A stretch of DNA of 64,000 nt from the NCBI RefSeq assembly GCF_900188385.1, contig NZ_FZOI01000020.1, positions 1-64,000 on the forward strand. Direction: 5' to 3'. Under the pieces are notes generated by a model, which ran no database searches, was not told where the DNA came from, and worked only from the letters and a program-made list of their open reading frames with translations. Position numbers and translations under genes: made by a program. This stretch comes from Azospirillum sp. RU38E. Lineage in GTDB: Bacteria > Pseudomonadota > Alphaproteobacteria > Azospirillales > Azospirillaceae. Shown here piece by piece: positions 46,844-54,216 of the stretch (the first letter of the stretch is position 1; every line of letters starts with the position of its first letter).

Positions 46844-47232
46844 GGGGGTGCCTTGTAGGGGGCGGCGCGGATGCGTGTGAAGCGGCCGTCGGCAATATCG
46901 AAGATCACGAAGCTGACCATTGCCCTCCGCTCCCCTGCGGCAAGGGGGGCGTCGGGGAAATCTGGCACATCGCACAGCGCCTCCAGCACCGTGCTGATTT
47001 CCGCCGCAATCCGCCCCGGCCGGTCGACATAGCCCAGCAGCGCCAGCGTCCGCCGCACCCGGCCCTGCCATTGCCGGTGGAAGCCCATCACCGCCACGGC
47101 GGAGCCATGCTCCACCGCCCCGTCCGTCATATGCAGGTCCGGGGCATAAAACGGGGCCACCCGCGCCAAATCATCGCGGTTCAGGGCGTCGATATAATCA
47201 TCGAACCATTGTCGCTGGTCGAACGCGACCAT
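46840..47232 (-). CDS. NTF2/SnoaL-like protein
   Basis: A 130-aa protein of the same fold as its downstream neighbour: WFDDYIDALNRDDLARVAPFY, HGSAVAVMGFHRQWQGRV, and MVSFVIFDIADGRFTRIRAA, closely parallel to the neighbour's AVYDIDRDHFSRIRAA. The two probably arose by tandem duplication. It starts 3 bp after the DUF3237 stop and ends in a 4-nt overlap with the next gene. Function unknown. Confidence 0.82.
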   Translation of the reverse strand: MVAFDQRQWFDDYIDALNRDDLARVAPFYAPDLHMTDGAVEHGSAVAVMGFHRQWQGRVRRTLALLGYVDRPGRIAAEISTVLEALCDVPDFPDAPLAAGERRAMVSFVIFDIADGRFTRIRAAPYKAPP

Positions 47233-47235
47233 GGC

Positions 47236-47724
47236 TCACAGCACCGCGTAATAGCGGAACAGCGAATGGTCAGGCTCATCCTCCGGCCTCACCTTCGGCC
47301 GGCGCTGCCCCACGCCCACAATGACCGTGCGGTTCAGCCATTCATGCGGCCCGTCCGGCGCCCGGAAATAGGGGGTGCAGCGGAAATAAGGCGTCAGCGG
47401 CGGATAACCCGGCCTTTGCAGGGGGCCATGCACATAGCCCAGATTGCGGATATAGATCAGCGCCCCGTCATCGGCCTGGATCATGTAATGGGCATTCAGT
47501 TCGACCACGCCGTCGGCGCGGACCACGGGCCAGTCAGCACCGCTGTGATCCACCAGCGTGCCGTTCAGGCGGGGGCCGCTGACCTTGCAGCCCTCCCCAA
47601 TGGACGTGTAGCCGTGGTTGGGACCGCCCTGGTGAATCGCCCCCGTCATCCAACGGCGGTCGAAATTGATGCGGATGTCGAAAACATGCTCATACCGCAG
47701 GGCCAGCGGATCATTGTCCGTCAT
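47236..47724 (-). CDS. DUF3237 (UPF0311) family protein
   Basis: A 162-aa protein of the DUF3237 beta-barrel family: EHVFDIRINFDRRW, GPRLNGTLVDHSGADWPVVRADGVVELNAHYM, YIRNLGYVHGP and a C-terminal VIVGVGQRR. It is a paralogue of the gene at 49593 (both share GxxLNG/GxxING...GDWPxxRxDGV). First gene of a minus-strand operon with two NTF2-like proteins; GGGAGGA lies 7 nt upstream of the ATG. A MarR box is 22-33 nt upstream. Family function is not established; members often lie in aromatic catabolic clusters. Confidence 0.88.
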   Translation of the reverse strand: MTDNDPLALRYEHVFDIRINFDRRWMTGAIHQGGPNHGYTSIGEGCKVSGPRLNGTLVDHSGADWPVVRADGVVELNAHYMIQADDGALIYIRNLGYVHGPLQRPGYPPLTPYFRCTPYFRAPDGPHEWLNRTVIVGVGQRRPKVRPEDEPDHSLFRYYAVL

Positions 47725-47745
47725 GTGATATCCTCCCGTCACTTG

Positions 47746-47757
47746 TTGAGAAATCAA
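47746..47757. promoter_or_regulatory. MarR box 5
   Basis: TTGAGAAATCAA, 22 nt upstream of the DUF3237 ATG (minus strand) in the gap divergent with the CocE-type hydrolase. Confidence 0.65.
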
Positions 47758-47802
47758 TATTCTCATCGATCCGCTCTTGCAAGGGGGTGATTTTCAATTA
47801 TG

Positions 47803-47814
47803 ATGATTAATCAA
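47803..47814. promoter_or_regulatory. MarR box 6
   Basis: ATGATTAATCAA (one mismatch in the left arm), upstream of the CocE-type hydrolase. 57 bp from box 5. Confidence 0.58.
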
Positions 47815-47881
47815 TAAATGACGAGTGGCGGCCATGGCCCCCGCCCGAACAAAGCCAAAAGAACAAGGGACGGAGACGGAG

Positions 47882-49546
47882 ATGCCCGATGCGGTGGAAC
47901 TGAAGATGCTTGCCGGCCGTGACCCGGCCGCAAATCCCTATAAGCCGCCCCTGCCGCCGAAGGATTATGCGCGGATCGTCGAAGATGGCCTGGTGTTTGA
48001 CCGCAACCTGCCGGTCAGAATGCGCGACGGCGTGACGATCTATGTGGATCTGTACCGCCCGGCGGGGGAGGCGGGGGAGCGCGATCTGCCGGTGCTGCTG
48101 GCCTGGAGCCCCTATGGCAAGCATGGCAAGGCAGCCAATCTCTGGCCGCCGGCGGGGATTGAGGCGGGTTGGAATTCCCGCCACACGGCGTTTGAGGCGC
48201 CGGACCCGGCCCATTGGTGCCGTCACGGCTATGCCATCTGCTATCCTGATCCGCGCGGTGCCTGGCTTTCCGAAGGGGAATTGCGGCACAATGGCATTGG
48301 CGAAGCCGAAGATTGTTACGATCTGATCGAATGGCTGGGGGTACAGCCCTGGTGCAACGGCAAGGTCGGGATGACAGGCGTATCCTATCTGGCCTGCATC
48401 CAGTATCTGGTGGCACCGCTGAAGCCGCCGCATCTGGCCGCGCTGAACCCCTGGGAAGGCTTTTCCGACTGGTATCGGGAATTTGCCTATCATGGTGGCA
48501 TCCGCGAGACGAACTTCGTCGAGCGCGCCACCATGAGCCTGAACTGGTCCACCACCCGCACGGAGGACACGGCCAGCAACGTGAAGGCCCATCCGCTGAT
48601 CGATGCCTATTGGCACAGCAAGGCGCTGGATCTGGAGGCCATTGATCTGCCCACCTTCATCGTGGCCAGCTGGTCCGATCATGGCCTGCACACGCGCGGC
48701 ACGTTGGAGGCCTATAAAAGGATGGCGTCCCACCAGAAATGGCTGCTGGTGCATGGCCAGAAGAAATGGCGACATTATTACATGCCGGAAAATGTGGCCC
48801 TGCAGCAGCAGTTCTTTGATCAGTTTCTGAAGGGAAAAGATACGGGCGTGCTGTACTGGGCGCCGGTGCGCCTTCAGGTGCGGGACAGGGGCAGCGATGG
48901 CCCCTTTCGGGAGGAGGCGGCATGGCCGCTGGCACGCACCCTGTATCAACCGCTCTCTCTGGATGCAGCCACCGGCAGGCTTGAAGCTGCCGCCGTGGTG
49001 GGGGAGGGGGAAGCGCGCTATGATGCCCAAACGGGACAAGTGCGCTTCGACATTGTTTTTGACCGGGAAACCGAACTGACCGGCCATTTCAAGCTGCGCC
49101 TGTGGGTGCAGGCGGACGGGGCCGATGACATGGACCTGTTCGTCGGGCTGGACAAGATCGACCGGTCAGGCGACCGGGTGCCCTTCACCTTCTATGCGCT
49201 TTACGATGACGGGCCGTTGGCCCTGGGCTGGCTGCGGGCGTCGCACCGGGAACTGGACGAGGACAGGTCCACCCCCTGGCAGCCCGTTCACCGCCATGAA
49301 AGGGAAATACCCTTGCCGCCCGGCGCCCCCTTCCCCGTGGAGATCGAGATCTGGCCGACATCCGTGCGTTTTGCTGCGGGTGAAGGGCTGCGCCTGACGG
49401 TGCAGGGACGCGACATTTATGACGATGACCGTTATGGCCTGGCCTTTGCGCGGCATGATGATCTGCGCAACCAGGGTGTCCATCTGATCAAGACGGGCGG
49501 TGTGCATGATTCACACCTGCTGGTGCCCGTGATCCCCGTCGATTGA
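47882..49546 (+). CDS. CocE/NonD-type alpha/beta hydrolase (S15 family)
   Basis: About 554 aa. N-terminal Xaa-Pro dipeptidyl-peptidase-like catalytic domain with MRDGVTIYVDLYRP, YPDPRGAWLSEG and the nucleophile Ser in MTGVSYLACIQYL (the usual G after YL is A). The catalytic Asp is likely in FIVASWSDHGLHTRG and the His in KWRHYY rather than the usual GPWxH. A C-terminal jelly-roll domain (about 330-554) completes the CocE fold. Likely cleaves an ester or amide. ATG 47882 has GGAG 6 nt upstream; ATG 47834 and GTG 47825 are in-frame alternatives. Preceded by MarR box 6 and followed closely by the second DUF3237 gene. Confidence 0.87.
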   Translation: MPDAVELKMLAGRDPAANPYKPPLPPKDYARIVEDGLVFDRNLPVRMRDGVTIYVDLYRPAGEAGERDLPVLLAWSPYGKHGKAANLWPPAGIEAGWNSRHTAFEAPDPAHWCRHGYAICYPDPRGAWLSEGELRHNGIGEAEDCYDLIEWLGVQPWCNGKVGMTGVSYLACIQYLVAPLKPPHLAALNPWEGFSDWYREFAYHGGIRETNFVERATMSLNWSTTRTEDTASNVKAHPLIDAYWHSKALDLEAIDLPTFIVASWSDHGLHTRGTLEAYKRMASHQKWLLVHGQKKWRHYYMPENVALQQQFFDQFLKGKDTGVLYWAPVRLQVRDRGSDGPFREEAAWPLARTLYQPLSLDAATGRLEAAAVVGEGEARYDAQTGQVRFDIVFDRETELTGHFKLRLWVQADGADDMDLFVGLDKIDRSGDRVPFTFYALYDDGPLALGWLRASHRELDEDRSTPWQPVHRHEREIPLPPGAPFPVEIEIWPTSVRFAAGEGLRLTVQGRDIYDDDRYGLAFARHDDLRNQGVHLIKTGGVHDSHLLVPVIPVD

Positions 49547-49592
49547 CTGCATTATCTGCCGCGCCTTTGGTGCCTTTCCGTCAGAAGAGGAA

Positions 49593-50081
49593 ATGAAAGT
49601 GACCGATCCCCATCCCTTTGCCCCGCGTTTCGAATTCGCCTTCTCCATTGGCATCACGCTGACCAAGCCCCATTGGCTGCGGCCCACGACCATGGGGGCG
49701 ACGCGTGCCGCCATCTATGCCGCCGAGGGAACCGTGGAAGGGCCAGGGATAAACGGGCGCGTCGTGCCGATGAGCGGCGGTGACTGGCCGCTGCTGCGTC
49801 CCGACGGCGTGATTGATTTCGATGCGCGTTATCTGCTGGAACTGGATGATGGCACGATCATCTATCTCCAGAACCGGGGCTATCGCTGGGCCTATACGCC
49901 GGAGGTGGCAGAACGGATGTCGCGCAATGAACCGGTGGATCCGTCCGATTATTACATGCGCGTCTCCCCAAAATTTGATGTGCCGGCGGGCCCTTATGAC
50001 TGGCTGGCCAAGCATATCTTTGTTGGGGTGGCCGAGAAGATCCCCGGTGCCAACCGCATCCATTATTTCAAGATCCTGTAA
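49593..50081 (+). CDS. DUF3237 (UPF0311) family protein, second copy
   Basis: A 162-aa paralogue of the product of 47236-47724: FEFAFSIGITLTKPHW, GPGINGRVVPMSGGDWPL, DARYLLELDDGTIIYLQNRG and the terminal FVGVAEKIPGANRIHYF. It lies 46 bp after the CocE-type hydrolase, probably in the same transcript. The two copies on opposite sides of the divergent promoter may have distinct substrates. Function unknown. Confidence 0.87.
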   Translation: MKVTDPHPFAPRFEFAFSIGITLTKPHWLRPTTMGATRAAIYAAEGTVEGPGINGRVVPMSGGDWPLLRPDGVIDFDARYLLELDDGTIIYLQNRGYRWAYTPEVAERMSRNEPVDPSDYYMRVSPKFDVPAGPYDWLAKHIFVGVAEKIPGANRIHYFKIL

Positions 50082-50369
50082 TCCCTGCCGATGGCCGGCA
50101 ACGACCGGGTGGCCAGCCTGATTTATGGCCACCTGACCGGCGGATGTTATGACTGCACCACCACGCATCTGGCCCCACACCCTGAGCAACCCAAAATGCT
50201 GAAGAGCGGCATACATGAATTCGGCCGGGCAATGCCGTAAAGGCGGGCGATCAGGCGGCCGGCACCCTACCCCGATGCAGGGGCTGGCCGTCAAGGCCCG
50301 AACCCATTCCAGGCAGGTGTGGCGTAGCGGAAAGCCAGTGTTCGGCGCGCCGTACGCCCCCGTGAACCC
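50082..50369. other. Intergenic region after the DUF3237 gene
   Basis: It holds a 7-bp hairpin GGTGGCC/GGCCACC (50108-50133), a possible terminator, and a stretch near 50315-50355. On the minus strand that stretch reads ACTGGCTTTCCGCTACGCCA, weakly like the composite repeat core. No ORF with support. Confidence 0.4.
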
Positions 50370-50389
50370 ATCGTCGGATTTCCGATGAT
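50370..50389. promoter_or_regulatory. Candidate upstream activator site for the sigma-54 promoter
   Basis: ATCGTCGG-ATTT-CCGATGAT, 8-bp arms with one mismatch, centred about 110 bp upstream of the predicted transcription start. Position and form suit a bacterial enhancer-binding protein; which one is unknown. Confidence 0.45.
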
Positions 50390-50432
50390 CGCGCTGGCTT
50401 CTACAATTGAAAAATCATAAATATCTTAATTA

Positions 50433-50445
50433 AATCAGTAATTTA
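50433..50445. promoter_or_regulatory. IHF consensus site
   Basis: AATCAGTAATTTA matches WATCARNNNNTTR exactly and lies in an AT-rich stretch about 50 bp upstream of the predicted start, between the activator-site candidate and the sigma-54 promoter. Confidence 0.6.
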
Positions 50446-50461
50446 ATTTCATCTTCTCGGC

Positions 50462-50478
50462 TTGGCACGCCCGTTGCG
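50462..50478 (+). promoter_or_regulatory. Sigma-54 promoter of the malic enzyme operon
   Basis: TTGGCACGCCCGTTGCG matches YTGGCACGNNNNTTGC with GG (50464-50465) and GC (50476-50477) exactly 10 bp apart. Predicted transcription start is near 50489, about 60 bp before the malic enzyme ATG. Confidence 0.8.
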
Positions 50479-50548
50479 ATGCAGCGACCCGACCGGGCAC
50501 TGCTTCATAGCAACCGGCCTGATGCATTCACCGAGAAGGAAGACCGAG

Positions 50549-52201
50549 ATGTCCAGCAACGTTGTTGTCAAAGTCGAAAAGGCCTCCAAGGGTAACCTGA
50601 CCGGGCTTAATCTTCTGCATGACCCGGTTCGCAACAAGGGGACGGCCTATACCCGCGATGAACGTTTTCAGCGTGGTCTTGAAGGTCTGCTGCCGCACGC
50701 GGTGGAAACCCTGGACCGGCAGGTGGAACGCGTTCTCGATCACCTGGACCATGTGAAGGATGAGCTGGATCAGTACAGCTATCTGATGGATTTGGAAGCG
50801 CGGAACGAGACGGTCTTCTACAAGACCGTCATGTCAGACCCCAAGCGCTTCATTCCGATCCTCTATGATCCCACGGTGGCGGATGCCTGCGAAGCTTTCG
50901 GCAATCTCTATCGCCGGCCGCGCGGCATGTATATCACCCGCCACATGAAGGGCCGGATGGCGCAGGTGCTGCGCAACTGGCCGGAAAAGGATGTCCGCTT
51001 CGTCTGCGTCTCCACCGGTGGCCGCATTCTGGGCCTGGGCGATATCGGCGCCAATGGCATGGGCATTCCGATCGGCAAGCTGCAGCTCTATACCGCCTGC
51101 GCCGCGGTTCCGCCGCAGGTTCTGCTGCCCGTTCTGTTCGACATCGGCACCACGAACGAGCATCTGCGGGCCGATCCCTATTATCTGGGAACCCGCGAAG
51201 CCCCGGTGTCAGAGGCGGAGCTGGACGAGCTGACGGAAGAATTTGTTCAGGCCGTCGCGGAAGTGTTCCCCGGTTGCTGCGTCCATTTCGAAGATTGGAA
51301 GGGCACCGACGCTATCCGGATGCTGGACCGCTACAAGGACAAGATCCTCTGCTACAACGATGATATCCAGGGCACGGCCGCGGTGGCGCTGGCCGGTATC
51401 GCCGCCGGTCTGAAGCAGACGGGCGGCAAGCTGACCAACCAGCGCATCCTGTTCCTGGGGGCCGGTTCCGCGGGCCTTGGCATTGCCAAACTGGTTGCCG
51501 CCGAATTGCAGACCCTGGGTCTGTCCCCCGAAGAAGCGCGCAAGCGGGTGCGTCTGTTCGACGTCAATGGCCTGATCGAATCCTCCCGTCCCGACCTGAC
51601 GGAAACCCAGAAGCTGTGGGCACAGAATGAAAAGCCCTCGCAGAATTTCGTCGAGGTCATCGAGCAGTTCAAGCCGACCATCCTGATCGGCGTTTCCACC
51701 AAGGCCCGCGCCTTCACCAAGGAAGTGATCGAGGCCATGGCGCGGCTGAACGAACGGCCGATCATCTTCGCCCTGTCCAACCCGACCCACAAGGCCGAAT
51801 GCACGGCCGAGGAAGCCTATACTTGGTCCAAGGGCAAGGCCCTGTTCGCCGCTGGCGTGCAGTTCGATGAGGTGACCTATGAAGGGCATACCTATCGGCC
51901 GGGCCAGGCCAATAATTTCTACATCTACCCGGCCATCGGCCTTGCCACCTATGCCGCCCGCCCGACCCGCCTGAATGACGAATGCTTCATCGTGGCCGCC
52001 CATGCGACGGCCGATCAGGTCGGCCCCTCCATGCAGGCCAAGGGCATGTTGTTCCCCAGCCAGGATCACATCCTGGAAACGGAGATCACCACGGCCACCC
52101 GCATCGTCGAATACATGTTCAATGCCGGTCTGGCCACCGTTGAACGCCCCGCCGAGATCCGGTCGTGGATTGAGAGCCTGCTCTACAACCCGGCCTACTG
52201 A
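50549..52201 (+). CDS. maeA: NAD-dependent malic enzyme
   Basis: A 550-aa large-form malic enzyme: malate + NAD to pyruvate + CO2 + NADH. Motifs: GLNLLHDPVRNKGTAYT, VSTGGRILGLGDIGANGMGI, metal/NAD region FEDWKGTDAI and YNDDIQGTAAV, dinucleotide fold FLGAGSAGLGIA, and ALSNPTHKAECT. No phosphotransacetylase fusion, unlike many alphaproteobacterial short-core malic enzymes, which places it with the SfcA/MaeA group. ATG 50549 follows AAGGAAG. Transcribed from a sigma-54-type promoter and followed at 68 bp by an AspT-family antiporter. Confidence 0.94.
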   Translation: MSSNVVVKVEKASKGNLTGLNLLHDPVRNKGTAYTRDERFQRGLEGLLPHAVETLDRQVERVLDHLDHVKDELDQYSYLMDLEARNETVFYKTVMSDPKRFIPILYDPTVADACEAFGNLYRRPRGMYITRHMKGRMAQVLRNWPEKDVRFVCVSTGGRILGLGDIGANGMGIPIGKLQLYTACAAVPPQVLLPVLFDIGTTNEHLRADPYYLGTREAPVSEAELDELTEEFVQAVAEVFPGCCVHFEDWKGTDAIRMLDRYKDKILCYNDDIQGTAAVALAGIAAGLKQTGGKLTNQRILFLGAGSAGLGIAKLVAAELQTLGLSPEEARKRVRLFDVNGLIESSRPDLTETQKLWAQNEKPSQNFVEVIEQFKPTILIGVSTKARAFTKEVIEAMARLNERPIIFALSNPTHKAECTAEEAYTWSKGKALFAAGVQFDEVTYEGHTYRPGQANNFYIYPAIGLATYAARPTRLNDECFIVAAHATADQVGPSMQAKGMLFPSQDHILETEITTATRIVEYMFNAGLATVERPAEIRSWIESLLYNPAY

Positions 52202-52217
52202 TCCGAGGTGCCATTTC

Positions 52218-52250
52218 CCCGGCCGGGACGCGATCAGCATCCCGGCCGGG
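52218..52250 (+). other. Intercistronic hairpin between malic enzyme and antiporter genes
   Basis: Perfect 11-bp GC stem (52218-52228 with 52240-52250) and 11-nt loop, no T-run. Likely adjusts relative expression or protects the upstream mRNA rather than terminating. Confidence 0.55.
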
Positions 52251-52269
52251 TAACGGGAAAGATCTTGTC

Positions 52270-53949
52270 ATGCACTACTTCGTCGAAACACTGCAAAAAT
52301 ACCCGGAGATCGCCCTATTCCTGACCATTGGCATCGGATTCTGGATCGGCAATTTCAAGATGGGCAAGTTCAATCTTGGGGTTGTGACCAGCACGCTTCT
52401 GGCCGGCCTGCTGGTCGGACAGGTCGGGATCAAGCTGCCCGGCGTCCTGCAATCCACCTTCTTTGCCATGTTCCTGTTCTCGGTTGGCTATTCGGTCGGG
52501 CCGCAATTCATCCGTGCGCTACGCAGTGATGGTCTGCCGCAGGTTGTCTTTGCGATCATCATCTGCCTGGTCGGTACCGGCACGGCCATCGCGCTGGGCA
52601 AGCTGCTGGGCTATAATGGTGCCCTGACGGCCGGCCTGCTTTCCGGCGGCTACACCAATTCGACGGTGCTGGGTGTGGCCACCGATCTGATCAACCAGTC
52701 GGGCCTGCCGGACGTCGATCTGAAGGCATCGCTGGCGCTGCTGCCGGTTGCCTATGCCGTCACCTATCCTTTCGGCACCATCGGTTCAGCCTATGCGCTG
52801 GCCAATTTCGCGCCCAAGCTGCTGGGCTTTGATCTGGCCAAGGTTTGCCAGGAATATGAAGCGGCCCATGGCGGCAAGAAGGTGGGCACCACGGCTTACC
52901 GTGAATATTCTGCCCGCGCCGTCCGCCTCAGCAGCGGCGCGTTGATTGGCAAGACGGTTGAACAGGTGGAGAAGATGTTCGGCAACGAAATCTTCATCCG
53001 TCGGATGCGATCGGTGGAGGGCGGTGCCATCATCGATTGCCAGCGTGATACGGTGCTCACCGAGAATGCCATCCTGGCTGTTTCCGGCAGCCTGTCGGCC
53101 CTGCTGGCCTATGCCCATGAATTTGGTCCGGAGCTGAAGGATGTGCCGCTGCTGGACTTCTCGACCGAGCTGCTGGACCTTGTCGTCACCAACAAGGCCT
53201 ATGCCGGCAAGACGCTGGGCGAACTGATCCACAGCCTGTTCGGGGAGCCTGGCCGCGGCGTCTTCCTGACCAAATATACCCGCTCTGACGTTGTCATGAG
53301 CATGAACGAGAATACCAAGATCCAGCGCGGTGATGTGCTGACCATCCTGGGCGCCAAGGCCGATGTGGCCAAGATTGCCAAGGAACTGGGTTATGCCGAC
53401 CGCCCGGTGGAAGGTTCGGACATGGCCTTCATGGCTTTCGGTATCGTGCTGGGCTCGCTGATCGGTGCCTTCACCCTGCGCATTGGTGGCATCCCGCTGT
53501 CGCTGGGTACGGCCGTCGGCGCCATCGTCGCCGGTATCATCTCCGGTTACCTGCGGTCAACGATGCGCACCTTCGGGCATATTCCCGGCCCGGCCATCTG
53601 GGTGTTCAACAATGTCGGCCTGAACGGCTTCATCGCCTGTATCGGTCTCAATGCCGCCCTGGGCTTCGTCGGTGGCATACAGAATTACGGCTTTGCCCTG
53701 TTCCTGGCCGGCACGCTGGTCACGCTGGTGCCGATCATCGTCGGCGTCCTGCTGGGGCATTATGTGTTCAAGTTCCACCCCGGCATCATGCTTGGCGCCG
53801 TTGCCGGCGCCCGTTCCACCACCGCCGCACTGGGCGCGTTGCAGGAAATGTCCAAGAGCAATGTGCCGGTCGTCGGCTATGCCACGGGCTATGCCACCTC
53901 CCGCCTTGTCATGGCATTGCTGACCATCGTTGTCGTCAACGTCTTCTGA
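52270..53949 (+). CDS. AspT/YidE-family antiporter with central RCK_C domains
   Basis: A 559-aa inner-membrane protein with two bundles of ~5 helices. N-terminal MHYFVETLQKYPEIALF, GYSVGPQFIRAL and GLLSGGYTNSTVLGVAT match the AAE exchanger family (aspartate:alanine AspT; succinate SucE). The two halves flank a soluble region (about 200-375) with two TrkA-C/RCK_C-like units. The mirrored C-half motif is GARSTTAALGALQEM. The family exchanges aspartate/alanine or exports dicarboxylates. Pairing with malic enzyme rather than aspartate decarboxylase suggests a malate- or dicarboxylate-linked exchange. Substrate not proven. Confidence 0.9.
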   Translation: MHYFVETLQKYPEIALFLTIGIGFWIGNFKMGKFNLGVVTSTLLAGLLVGQVGIKLPGVLQSTFFAMFLFSVGYSVGPQFIRALRSDGLPQVVFAIIICLVGTGTAIALGKLLGYNGALTAGLLSGGYTNSTVLGVATDLINQSGLPDVDLKASLALLPVAYAVTYPFGTIGSAYALANFAPKLLGFDLAKVCQEYEAAHGGKKVGTTAYREYSARAVRLSSGALIGKTVEQVEKMFGNEIFIRRMRSVEGGAIIDCQRDTVLTENAILAVSGSLSALLAYAHEFGPELKDVPLLDFSTELLDLVVTNKAYAGKTLGELIHSLFGEPGRGVFLTKYTRSDVVMSMNENTKIQRGDVLTILGAKADVAKIAKELGYADRPVEGSDMAFMAFGIVLGSLIGAFTLRIGGIPLSLGTAVGAIVAGIISGYLRSTMRTFGHIPGPAIWVFNNVGLNGFIACIGLNAALGFVGGIQNYGFALFLAGTLVTLVPIIVGVLLGHYVFKFHPGIMLGAVAGARSTTAALGALQEMSKSNVPVVGYATGYATSRLVMALLTIVVVNVF

Positions 53950-53970
53950 TCAAAGTGCGGTGTGGACATA

Positions 53971-54069
53971 ATACCGGCGGCACCAGCATCCGCTGGCTTG
54001 GCTACGCCACACGAGCGGCGCTGCGGCGGTCGCAGCATTACCATCGGTCGAGAATTTTGACCGATGGTA
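53971..54069. repeat. Composite hairpin repeat, copy 3
   Basis: Contains the 26-bp block (53983-54008) identical to 15492-15517 and the shared GCAGCATTACCA (54032-54043). It ends in an 11-bp hairpin (54039-54049 with 54059-54069). Lies immediately after the antiporter gene. Confidence 0.75.
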
Positions 54070-54114
54070 CAAGCCGCCCCTTGAGACACCGTCACACACA
54101 TTACGCAAAAACGA

Positions 54115-54145
54115 GAGTGTGTTTCCGGTCTCCGGAAACACACTC
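54115..54145. terminator. 14-bp perfect hairpin downstream of the antiporter gene
   Basis: GAGTGTGTTTCCGG pairs with CCGGAAACACACTC (54115-54128 with 54132-54145), loop TCT. Confidence 0.7.
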
Positions 54146-54177
54146 CAAAGCATAAGTACTGTGGCTTCAGGGCCTGC

Positions 54178-54216
54178 ATCCCCTGGGTCATTATCGATGA
54201 CCCAGGGGATTATTTT
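54178..54216. terminator. Bidirectional terminator at the nlpD-like 3' end
   Basis: Perfect 14-bp stem (54178-54191 with 54197-54210) followed on the plus strand by TATTTTT. The right arm reaches into the stop codon of the minus-strand lipoprotein gene. Confidence 0.8.
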
